NCBI GenBank assembly: GCA_030627085.1
Contig: DAOUSS010000061.1
Location: forward strand, 1 to 7,830
Source: Candidatus Stahliibacteriota bacterium
GTDB taxonomy: Bacteria > Hydrothermota > UBA3073
Direction of reading: 5' to 3'
DNA length: 7,830 nucleotides
Positions 1 through 5,428 of the stretch are shown here, in pieces; position 1 is the first letter of the stretch, and each line of letters begins with the position of its first letter. The notes under the pieces are model-generated. The model ran no database searches. It was not told where the DNA came from and saw only the letters and a program-made list of their open reading frames with translations. The position numbers and the translations under genes are program-made.

Positions 1-42
1 ACACAAGTTTAGTTCTTTTACATCCTTGAATTTCAAAGAGCG

Positions 43-87
43 AAAGGTTCTCTTCTAAAAAATCTACTCAAAGAACCTTTTTAGAAG
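43..87. repeat. Two interleaved inverted repeats
   Basis: AAAGGTTCT (43-51) is the perfect reverse complement of 72-80, and CTTCTAAAAA (52-61) is the perfect reverse complement of 78-87. The arms are ordered A-B-A'-B', and the last two arms share three bases. As RNA or single-stranded DNA this could form a pseudoknot or two mutually exclusive hairpins. No gene is seen directly downstream, so a regulatory role is unsupported. Confidence 0.5.
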
Positions 88-518
88 AAAAACTACCTAT
101 TTCTAAATACCCTCTCTCGGGGTTTAGCCGCGGTCTAAAAACTTCCTCAGTTAACAAAAATACCTTCAACCTGACATTATAATAACCCTCAGATTAAGGG
201 TATGGAAACATGTTTGGATGCAGTTATCCAAGAGAGCGAGAGAGACTTTCACCTCAAAAACTCCTTTCCATCTTTGCAATTCAACATCCTATTTTAAAAA
301 CCAAACCTTGGGGTATTATCCCACAAAAAAATTTCTTTTGTCAAGATGGAAAGAACGTTGGGACCAACACCTTGTCTTTTCAGAAGTTTACTCGTTCGAC
401 TCCTTCCAATATATATAAAAAGCAAAAAGCGTATCAGAATAGATGAAAATGTGCGTAACAGCTGAACTGATAAGGATAAAAAATATTGCTCTAAAGATGT
501 CTTGGTTATAGCGGCCAT

Positions 519-546
519 AAAATGGTAAAGAAACTTTACACTTTTT
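519..546. repeat. 28-bp direct repeat, copy 1
   Basis: Identical over 28 bases to 719-746, exactly 200 bp away in the same orientation. Each copy contains the small perfect hairpin GTAAAG-AAA-CTTTAC followed by ACTTTTT. The stem is AT-rich and only 6 bp, so it is a poor terminator. The flanking sequences are unrelated, which argues for a dispersed repeat unit rather than a large duplication. Confidence 0.75.
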
Positions 547-568
547 AAACCACCGTTTATCGAATTCT

Positions 569-586
569 CACGAAATCCACGAAAAT
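569..586. repeat. CACGAAA short tandem pair
   Basis: CACGAAA occurs at 569-575 and again at 578-584, a 9-bp period. It resembles the TTCGGTG/TTCCGTG repeats (reverse complement CACCGAA/CACGGAA) at 939-964 and is probably another trace of the same dispersed nonamer-type repeat. Confidence 0.4.
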
Positions 587-699
587 TAACATATATTTTG
601 GGAAGATATGTAAGGTGCAATTACGCTATAGCAGGTTATTTGGTGGTGACTCGAGCGTATGCGGTATTTAGAATAATTATAAATAGGGGGTACTTTAAA

Positions 700-774
700 G
701 TGAGCGAAAAAGATAAACAAAATGGTAAAGAAACTTTACACTTTTTCATAAACCATATTTCTTTATCTTTTTAA
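700..774 (+). CDS. Doubtful 24-aa ORF or gene remnant
   Basis: GTG at 700 is preceded by AGGGGG (685-690), the same purine run that precedes ligA and pcm, but here with a 9-nt spacer. The frame encodes 24 residues beginning MSEKDKQNGKETLHFF and ends with TAA at 772-774. Its middle is the second copy of the 28-bp repeat (719-746). The start looks like a true translation initiation region, but the product is short and unrecognised. It may be the 5' end of a gene cut off by repeat insertion or decay, or coincidence. No promoter is convincing upstream. Confidence 0.2.
   Translation: MSEKDKQNGKETLHFFINHISLSF
719..746. repeat. 28-bp direct repeat, copy 2
   Basis: Second exact copy of the 519-546 unit, including the GTAAAG-AAA-CTTTAC hairpin. 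It lies inside the doubtful ORF at 700-774. Confidence 0.75.
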
Positions 775-803
775 CGAGAGTTGATCTTGATATACCAAGT
801 ATG

Positions 804-837
804 CAAAAATCAAAATGACATATCAAAAATCAAAAAT
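804..837. repeat. AT-rich heptad array (CAAAAAT type)
   Basis: CAAAAAT (804-810), CAAAATG (811-817), a 6-base slip ACATAT (818-823), then CAAAAAT twice (824-837). The 17-bp core 804-820 is identical, in reverse complement, to 3132-3148 at the 3' end of ligA. The one-base phase slip also falls at the same place there, so the two arrays are homologous copies rather than chance AT-richness. Confidence 0.65.
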
Positions 838-938
838 GTTGTGGTGGCAATTTAAGGTATAACGGAATAGAAAGATGCTTAAAAGGTATAAAGCGAGATT
901 TTAACAAGCTTTTACCTACCTGTCGATAGACAAGTAAA

Positions 939-964
939 TTCCGTGATTTCGGTGTCATTCGGTG
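939..964. repeat. TTCGGTG short repeat downstream of nadA
   Basis: TTCCGTG (939-945), TTCGGTG (948-954) and TTCGGTG (958-964) recur at 9- and 10-bp steps. On the minus strand these are CACCGAA/CACGGAA units just beyond the nadA stop codon. No rho-independent terminator with a U-run is visible for the operon; the nearby 919-934 hairpin (5 of 6 pairs, no T-tract) is too weak to call. Confidence 0.5.
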
Positions 965-982
965 TTGAATTAAACACTAAAA

Positions 983-1882
983 TTACGATACAGAAAGCAT
1001 TCTCTCCAACGCCACCCTCGCCCTTTCCATAATATCCTCTTGAATTGTTACCTGATATATCTCCTCTTCCAGAGAATGGAGAACATCTTCTACCCTTGTC
1101 TTCTTCATATCCCTGCACATTCTTGGAGGACCAAGGGAATAAAACCTCTTTTCGGGATTTTCCCTTTTGAGTCTTGCTATTAACCCCTCTTCGGTTCCAA
1201 CGACTATAACCCTCTTATCGGTCTTTTTCGCAAAATATACCATTCCGTTTGTAGAGAGCACCTCGTCTGCCAGATCAACTACTTCTTTCTTACATTCAGG
1301 ATGCACTATCACTGCTGCATCCGGATACTTCTCCTTCGCCCTGATTACATCCTCCTTCTTGAACCTTTCATGCACATAACAGAAACCGTTGTAGGGTATT
1401 ACCTCTTTATCAGTAAATCTTGACACCCAGTTTGCAAGATTCCTGTCAGGAACAAATATTATTCTCTTCACATCAATGCTCTTTACAACCTTTGCTGCGT
1501 TTGCAGATGTGCAGCATATATAACTTTCTGCCTTTATTTCAGCAGTTGTGTTTACATAGGAGACAACCTTTGCATTGGGGTACTTCTTCTTTATATATTT
1601 AAGTTCGGAGGGCGTTATCATCTCTGCCATCGGACATCCGGCAGATTTCCTTGTGAGAAGGACTTTCTTTTTTGGAGAGAGTATCTTTGCTGTCTCTGCC
1701 ATAAACCTCACACCTGCAAACACGATAATTCTGGCGTCTGTCTTCTGTGCCTTTCTTGAAAGGTCTAATGAATCACCCAGAAAATCGGCAACCTCCTGGA
1801 CTTCTGGAATTTGATAGTTGTGCACAAGTATAACTGCATCCTTCTCCTTTTTCAGTCCTTCTATCTTCTCTTTTATATTCAC
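983..1882 (-). CDS. nadA: Quinolinate synthase (NadA)
   Basis: Condenses iminoaspartate with dihydroxyacetone phosphate to quinolinate, the second step of de novo NAD synthesis in the cytoplasm, using an oxygen-sensitive [4Fe-4S] cluster. The 299-residue product matches the usual length of the short NadA form (about 300). Seen in sequence: HNYQ (residues 21-24), GCPMAE with Cys83, SYVNTTAE (108-115), CCTSANA, GFCYVHE with Cys168, HPEC (194-197) and PRMC with Cys256. Cys83, Cys168 and Cys256 fit the three cluster ligands known for the family. The usual CPNMK around the third ligand reads CRDMK here. The start is GTG at 1882, chosen because GGAGGT precedes it and the HNY motif then falls at the normal distance. 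It is the third gene after ligA and pdxA, 62 bp from pdxA. NadB, its usual partner, is not in the window. Confidence 0.96.
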   Translation of the reverse strand: MNIKEKIEGLKKEKDAVILVHNYQIPEVQEVADFLGDSLDLSRKAQKTDARIIVFAGVRFMAETAKILSPKKKVLLTRKSAGCPMAEMITPSELKYIKKKYPNAKVVSYVNTTAEIKAESYICCTSANAAKVVKSIDVKRIIFVPDRNLANWVSRFTDKEVIPYNGFCYVHERFKKEDVIRAKEKYPDAAVIVHPECKKEVVDLADEVLSTNGMVYFAKKTDKRVIVVGTEEGLIARLKRENPEKRFYSLGPPRMCRDMKKTRVEDVLHSLEEEIYQVTIQEDIMERARVALERMLSVS

Positions 1883-1885
1883 CGC

Positions 1886-1891
1886 ACCTCC
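1886..1891 (-). promoter_or_regulatory. nadA ribosome binding site
   Basis: Minus-strand GGAGGT lies 3 nt before the GTG at 1882 (4 nt if only GGAGG is counted). It decides for the GTG start, since no ATG lies in frame nearby. Confidence 0.7.
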
Positions 1892-1906
1892 AAGTTTACC
1901 AAGATT

Positions 1907-1934
1907 GTACGGGTGAACGGCTGTTCGCCCCTAC
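1907..1934. repeat. 28-bp GTACGGGTGAAC palindrome, copy 1
   Basis: Imperfect palindrome in the pdxA-nadA spacer. The left arm GTACGGGTGAAC pairs with the right arm GTTCGCCCCTAC except at two positions, one of them a possible G-U pair. The same 28-bp unit recurs at 5618-5645 with a different centre. It would form a hairpin in the pdxA-nadA mRNA and could act like REP elements that protect or separate messages; that role is inferred only. Confidence 0.75.
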
Positions 1935-1959
1935 GCTTTACGCCTTACGCTTCACGGCG
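1932..1959. repeat. Heptad array at the pdxA 3' end
   Basis: Four 7-bp units: TACGCTT, TACGCCT, TACGCTT, CACGGCG. It abuts the palindrome at 1907-1934 and contains the pdxA stop codon (minus-strand TAA, 1947-1945). Read in the gene's direction the units begin GTGAAGC, GTAAGGC, GTAAAGC, so a TGA or TAA recurs every 7 bases and all frames are closed. Confidence 0.75.
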
Positions 1960-2907
1960 ATTGCCTTTGTGGTGAGATTCCAACAGTATTGCCATCCTTA
2001 TTGCTTCTTCCATACTACCGTGATCTGCAATGCCTTTACCTGCAATATCATAGGCAGTACCATGTGATGGGGATGTGCGTATAAAAGGAAGCCCAAGCGT
2101 TATATTCACCGCTCTCTCAAATTCAAGCAATTTCAGGGGAATGAGTCCCTGGTCATGATACATTGCAATAAAGGCATCAAAGCCACACTTGACTTGCTTG
2201 ACAGCAGTCAGGTAGGCTGTATCTGGCACAAGGGGTCCTTTTACATCTATGTCCTCACTTCTCGCCTGTTTAATGGCAGGTAGTATAATTCTTGCCTCTT
2301 CATCTCCTATATTTCCACCTTCCCCGGCGTGTGGATTTAGCGCCAAAACACCAATAACTGCTCTTTCCCTTACTTGCAATACCTTCCAGTATCTTGAGAG
2401 AAACTCATGGGTCAGTTTTATTGTATCGTATACCCTCTGGATTGATAACTTCTTACTCACCATAGACAGGGGGATGTGACGGGTTACAAGAGCTATATTT
2501 ATCTTCTTGCTGTAAAAGAACATAGCATATCTTTGAACCTTAAATGCATCTGCAAGCATTTCTGTATGTCCTATAAAATCATAGCCAGCCATAGAGATCG
2601 CCTCTTTGCTTACAGGAGCAGTCACAAGTGATGTGATTTTATTCTCTTTAAGCAGTTTAATCGCTTTAATGATTGTTTTGTAGGCAATCTCTCCGCTCTC
2701 CTTTGATGGTTTGCCAAAAGGTATCTCCATACTACCTTTAACATCCACTACCTCTGGTATACGGGAAATACCAAGGCTCTTTCTCTCTTTATTAATAATA
2801 GATAATGGCCCGATAAGCAGAATATTATTGTGTTCTATTGCATCTATTGCCTTCAATGCAACCTCAGGACCAATACCTGATGGATCTCCTGTGGTTATAC
2901 CAATCAT
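1945..2907 (-). CDS. pdxA: 4-hydroxythreonine-4-phosphate dehydrogenase (PdxA)
   Basis: Oxidises 4-phosphooxy-L-threonine with NAD(P)+ in the DXP-dependent pathway to pyridoxal 5'-phosphate; the product is used by PdxJ. From the ATG at 2907 the protein has 320 residues, close to the family norm. Seen: TGDPSGIGPE (6-15), GHTEMLAD with His114, NPHAGEGG with His193, MYHDQG with His251, and INITLGLPF/RTSPSHGTA near the C-terminus. The three histidines fit the divalent-metal ligands of the family. An in-frame TTG at 2937 would add ten residues, but those are encoded by a dispersed CACAAAG repeat and precede the conserved MIGITTGDP start, so I reject it. No good Shine-Dalgarno precedes 2907. The last residues (SHHKGNRREA) are encoded by repeat sequence and are probably dispensable. 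Related PdxA2-type enzymes act on other substrates, so the exact substrate is inferred. Confidence 0.95.
   Translation of the reverse strand: MIGITTGDPSGIGPEVALKAIDAIEHNNILLIGPLSIINKERKSLGISRIPEVVDVKGSMEIPFGKPSKESGEIAYKTIIKAIKLLKENKITSLVTAPVSKEAISMAGYDFIGHTEMLADAFKVQRYAMFFYSKKINIALVTRHIPLSMVSKKLSIQRVYDTIKLTHEFLSRYWKVLQVRERAVIGVLALNPHAGEGGNIGDEEARIILPAIKQARSEDIDVKGPLVPDTAYLTAVKQVKCGFDAFIAMYHDQGLIPLKLLEFERAVNITLGLPFIRTSPSHGTAYDIAGKGIADHGSMEEAIRMAILLESHHKGNRREA
1962..1975. repeat. 14-bp inverted repeat, pdxA 3' side
   Basis: TGCCTTTGTGGTGA is the exact reverse complement of 2921-2934 on the other side of pdxA. This copy lies inside the last codons of pdxA, encoding part of its SHHKGN tail. Both copies belong to the CACNAAG repeat family. 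Confidence 0.6.
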
Positions 2908-2920
2908 ATTGACAAAAGAT

Positions 2921-3050
2921 TCACCACAAAGGCACAAAGAGATTGAGGATTTTAGATTTCTTCACCACTAAGACACCAAGAACACAAAGGTTTTATATTT
3001 TTTATATTTCTTTTATTTTTACTTCTTGGTGCCCTTCGTGCCTTCGTGGT
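2921..3050. repeat. CACNAAG 8/9-bp repeats in opposing orientation
   Basis: Three tracts in the ligA-pdxA spacer. Plus-oriented CACAAAG sits at 2925 and 2933 (8-bp step). CACTAAG, CACCAAG and CACAAAG follow at about 2966-2989 (8- then 9-bp steps). An inverted tract at about 3023-3050, read on the minus strand, gives CACGAAGG, CACGAAGGG and CACCAAGAA with the same 8- then 9-bp steps. CACCAAGAA (2974-2982) pairs perfectly with 3023-3031, so the two outer tracts could form a hairpin around a T-rich loop within the operon mRNA. The remainder of the spacer is AT-rich with no ORF of interest. Confidence 0.7.
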
Positions 3051-3070
3051 TAGAACCAGTCGTGTTATTC

Positions 3071-3093
3071 GCACGGTTAAAACCGTGCCCTAC
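3071..3093. repeat. Single GTAG/CTAC-type hairpin (half element)
   Basis: A perfect 8-bp stem, GCACGGTT (3071-3078) and AACCGTGC (3081-3088), with a 2-nt centre, then one base and CTAC (3090-3093). The geometry equals the right halves of the paired elements at 5200-5251 and 5471-5546, including the central TAAA, though the stem sequence is different. No matching left half is present. Confidence 0.7.
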
Positions 3094-3114
3094 AGTCCAT
3101 TTTTCACCACTGGA

Positions 3115-3169
3115 CTTTTTGAATTTTAAGTTGTCATTTTGATTTTTGAATTTTAATATTTGATATTAT
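3115..3169. repeat. AT-rich heptad array overlapping the ligA 3' end
   Basis: Units of the form CATTTTG, ATTTTTG, AATTTTA, ATATTTG and ATATTAT run at 7-bp steps from 3135 to 3169. Further units (CTTTTTG, AATTTTA) lie at 3115-3128 after a one-base phase slip. The array supplies the last codons and the TGA stop (3136-3134) of ligA and is homologous to 804-837 in opposite orientation. Confidence 0.65.
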
Positions 3170-5158
3170 CTTTATGAGTTCTTCCTCTGAGATGGTTTTG
3201 ACTCCAAGTTCCTTCGCCTTTTCATATTTCGAGCCCGGGGATTCTCCAACTACCACAAAATCTGTATTGCTTGATACGGACGACGATACCCTGCCTCCGA
3301 GATTTTCTATAAGCCTCGTCACATCATCTCTTGCATATTTTGATAGTTTACCTGTTAGGACAAATGTCTTGCCAAAAAGCGGTTTTGGAGTCTCTTTTTT
3401 CTCCTCTTTTCCCATATTCACTCCCGCTTCCTTCAATCTTTTTATTATCATTCTATTCTCGTGGTCAGAGAAGAACTTTATGATTGACTCGGCGGCAGCA
3501 GGACCTATCTCAGGTATCTGAAGAAGTTCCTCATATTTACCATTTTGTAATTTCGTCATTGTTTGAAAGTGTGAAGCAAGGAGTTTTGCCGTGTGGGAAC
3601 CAATCTCTCTTATACCCAGTGCAAATAAAACCCTATCAAAACTTCTACCCTTGGATTCTTCAATAGCATCTAAGAGGTTGTTAACGGATTTTTCTGCCAT
3701 TCGCTCAAGCGATAAGAGGTCTTCTTTCTTCAAAAAGTAGATATCCGCATAGTTTTTTATCAATTCTTTATCCACAAGTATATTTACAAGTTTTTCGCCA
3801 AAACCTTCTATATCCATCGCATTTCTTGCTGCAAAATGGATTATCCTCCCCTTTACCTGTGAAGGACATCCTGCGTTTATGCATCTGTACGCGACTTCTT
3901 CCTCATAACGAACAATCTTTGAACCACAGGAGGGACACCTTTCTGGCATCTCAAATACTTTCTCCTTTCCTGTCCTTGCCTCAGGAATGCTCTTGATAAC
4001 CTCAGGTATAACTTCTCCTCCCTTCTCAATAAATACATTATCACCTATTCTTATATCTTTCCTTGCAATCTCATCTGCATTGTGAAGTGTTGCTCTTGAT
4101 ATTGTAGAACCCGACAGAAAAACGGGCTCAAGCACAGCAACAGGTGTTATTATCCCTGTTCTTCCAACCTGAGGCACTATATCAACAACCCTTGTCGTTG
4201 CCTGTTCTGCCGGATATTTATATGCAATTGCCCACCTTGGGCTCTTATCGGTACTGCCAAGTTCATGCTGATGGCTGAATTTATCAACCTTTATCACAAT
4301 GCCATCAACCTCGTATGGAAGATTTTTTCGTTTATTCTCCCATTCAAGACGGTATTTTAATACATCTTCTATTGTTTTGCAGTATCTTGTGTGGGAACTT
4401 GTCTTTAACCCTGCCTTATTGAGGATCTTTAGCATAGAGAAATGGCTATCAATTCCCTCTATTGACTGGGGAACGGTATGAATAAGTATGTCGAGATTCC
4501 TCTTCGCCACCTCTTTTGGATCAAGAAGTTTGAGACTGCCTGCAGATGCATTTCTTGGATTCGCAAACAGCGGTAACCCATTTTTTTCTCTTTCCTTATT
4601 TAGTTCTACAAATGCCTCCTTTGGCATAAACACCTCTCCGCGCACCTCTAAATTCTTTAATCTTCTATCATCAGTAATGAGTCTTAACGGAACAGAGCGG
4701 ATAGTCTTTATATTCTGTGTGATTTCGTCTCCAATCCTTCCATTCCCTCTTGTGGATGCCTTGGCCAGAATAAAATCGCTGTAAACTAAGCTGACAGCAA
4801 CACCGTCTATTTTTAATTCAAGTGTATAAGATGATTCTTCTCTCAGTGCTTTCTTCACCCTGTTATGGAACGAGATTATCTCCTCTTCTGAATATGTATT
4901 ATCAAGAGACAGCATTGGTGGGGTGTGCTCAACGGGTAGGAAGCCCTCCACTGGTTTTCCTCCCACCTTTTGGGTGGGTGAGTCAGGCGTGACGAGTTCG
5001 GGGTATTTCTTCTCAAGGTCAATTAATTCCTTCAATAGTATGTCGTACTCATAGTCTGAAATGACAGGTTGATTGAGCACATAATACCTGTAGTTGTGAT
5101 AGTTTATTGTCTCTCGCAACTTTTTAATCCTCTCAATGACCTCTCTCGACGCGGACAT
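3134..5158 (-). CDS. ligA: NAD+-dependent DNA ligase (LigA)
   Basis: Seals nicks in duplex DNA during replication and repair, using NAD+ to adenylate its active-site lysine and releasing NMN. The 674 residues match the full-length family. In order: N-terminal NMN-binding Ia region with HNYRYYVLN and SDYEYD (21-40); adenylation domain with KIDG, Lys116 as nucleophile, the LEVRGEVF motif (170-177) and AYKYPAEQA (312-320); OB fold with VGRTGIITPVAVLEPV (331-346); four-cysteine zinc finger Cys408, Cys411, Cys426, Cys431; helix-hairpin-helix region (about 450-565, with GIREIG and IPEIGPAAA); and BRCT domain from about 594 with GKTFVLTGKLS. No key residue is missing. The ATG at 5158 has AGGGGG 4 nt upstream. 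The final residues SNIKIQKSK lie beyond the BRCT core and are encoded by an AT-rich heptad repeat. It is the first gene of the probable ligA-pdxA-nadA operon. Confidence 0.98.
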   Translation of the reverse strand: MSASREVIERIKKLRETINYHNYRYYVLNQPVISDYEYDILLKELIDLEKKYPELVTPDSPTQKVGGKPVEGFLPVEHTPPMLSLDNTYSEEEIISFHNRVKKALREESSYTLELKIDGVAVSLVYSDFILAKASTRGNGRIGDEITQNIKTIRSVPLRLITDDRRLKNLEVRGEVFMPKEAFVELNKEREKNGLPLFANPRNASAGSLKLLDPKEVAKRNLDILIHTVPQSIEGIDSHFSMLKILNKAGLKTSSHTRYCKTIEDVLKYRLEWENKRKNLPYEVDGIVIKVDKFSHQHELGSTDKSPRWAIAYKYPAEQATTRVVDIVPQVGRTGIITPVAVLEPVFLSGSTISRATLHNADEIARKDIRIGDNVFIEKGGEVIPEVIKSIPEARTGKEKVFEMPERCPSCGSKIVRYEEEVAYRCINAGCPSQVKGRIIHFAARNAMDIEGFGEKLVNILVDKELIKNYADIYFLKKEDLLSLERMAEKSVNNLLDAIEESKGRSFDRVLFALGIREIGSHTAKLLASHFQTMTKLQNGKYEELLQIPEIGPAAAESIIKFFSDHENRMIIKRLKEAGVNMGKEEKKETPKPLFGKTFVLTGKLSKYARDDVTRLIENLGGRVSSSVSSNTDFVVVGESPGSKYEKAKELGVKTISEEELIKIISNIKIQKSK

Positions 5159-5162
5159 AAAA

Positions 5163-5168
5163 CCCCCT
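5163..5168 (-). promoter_or_regulatory. ligA ribosome binding site
   Basis: Minus-strand AGGGGG, 4 nt before the ATG at 5158. The same AGGGGG-N4-ATG layout precedes pcm. Confidence 0.75.
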
Positions 5169-5199
5169 GATACGAATTACTGTCAAAGGATTGTGGATT

Positions 5200-5251
5200 G
5201 TAGGGCAAGGCTTCAGCCTTGCTATCAAGCAAACCTAAAGGTTTGCCCTAC
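5200..5251. repeat. Paired GTAG...CTAC hairpin element in the ligA leader
   Basis: GTAG (5200-5203), one base, then stem GCAAGGCT/AGCCTTGC (5205-5222, 8 bp, 2-nt centre). Six bases follow, then stem GCAAACCT/AGGTTTGC (5229-5246), one base, and CTAC (5248-5251). Two different hairpins bounded by GTAG and CTAC resemble REP pairs (BIMEs), whose conserved GTAG foot is known from REP elements mobilised by REP-associated tyrosine transposases. It lies in the 5' leader expected from the minus-strand promoter at 5342-5314. Confidence 0.8.
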
Positions 5252-5313
5252 TCTTTTTCTGCCATATTATTTTTCACAGTATCTGAATTGTGGGTTGCTT
5301 TACGGCTTTATAT

Positions 5314-5342
5314 AGTATATCACAAAAAAGAAGTTTTGTCAA
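5314..5342 (-). promoter_or_regulatory. sigma70-type promoter for ligA-pdxA-nadA
   Basis: Reading the minus strand: -35 TTGACA (5342-5337, perfect), 17-bp spacer, -10 TATACT (5319-5314, 5 of 6) with an upstream TGA making an extended -10. Transcription should start near 5307, giving a leader of about 150 nt that contains the 5200-5251 hairpin pair. No operator is obvious, so constitutive housekeeping expression is inferred. Confidence 0.85.
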
Positions 5343-5354
5343 GAAATTTTGCAC

Positions 5355-5383
5355 TTGACATGCTACAGAAGATGTGATATAAT
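5355..5383 (+). promoter_or_regulatory. Consensus sigma70-type promoter for pcm-ddl
   Basis: TTGACA (5355-5360), exactly 17 bp, then TATAAT (5378-5383); both boxes are perfect, and TGA before the -10 gives an extended -10. The predicted start near 5390 is where the GTGGGAT heptad array begins, about 295 nt before the pcm start codon. Its -35 lies 12 bp from that of the divergent ligA promoter. Confidence 0.9.
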
Positions 5384-5390
5384 ATACTAT

Positions 5391-5425
5391 GTGGGATGTG
5401 GGATGTGGGATGTGAAATGTGAAAT
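5391..5425. repeat. Heptad array GTGGGAT/GTGAAAT
   Basis: Five exact 7-bp units: three GTGGGAT, then two GTGAAAT. It begins within a few bases of the predicted +1 of the pcm promoter, so the transcript would start with this array. It is the most regular heptad array in the window. Confidence 0.9.
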
Positions 5426-5428
5426 GTT

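Larger units (their letters stand above)
1..899. other. Gene-poor AT-rich region
   Basis: I see no convincing gene in this stretch. The open frames present (about 210-446 plus and 294-620 minus) lack a clear ribosome binding site, have no recognisable family motif and have the low-complexity composition of translated AT-rich spacer. Part of the minus frame is simply translated repeat sequence (519-546 and 569-586). No tRNA, rRNA or known riboswitch was recognised. What the region does hold is overlapping inverted repeats at 43-87, a 28-bp direct repeat (519-546 and 719-746), a CACGAAA pair at 569-584, a doubtful 24-codon ORF at 700-774 and an AT-rich heptad array at 804-837. It may be the decayed remains of former genes, but no parent gene can be named. 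Confidence 0.6.

Noticed and set aside
210..620. Open frames of 78 aa (plus) and 108 aa (minus) in the gene-poor region
   Set aside because: They lack a ribosome binding site and family motifs, have low-complexity composition, and the minus frame is partly translated repeat.
519..746. CRISPR array suggested by two identical 28-bp repeats
   Set aside because: There are only two copies 200 bp apart, no regular spacers between them and no cas gene.
919..934. Rho-independent terminator after nadA
   Set aside because: The stem is 5 of 6 pairs and is not followed by a T-run on the minus strand.
2908..2937. Upstream TTG start for PdxA adding ten residues
   Set aside because: The extension is encoded by a dispersed CACAAAG repeat, whereas MIGITTGDPSG at the ATG is the usual family start.
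5391..5411. G-quadruplex in the GTGGGAT array
   Set aside because: There are only three GGG runs where four are needed; the fourth and fifth units read GTGAAAT.
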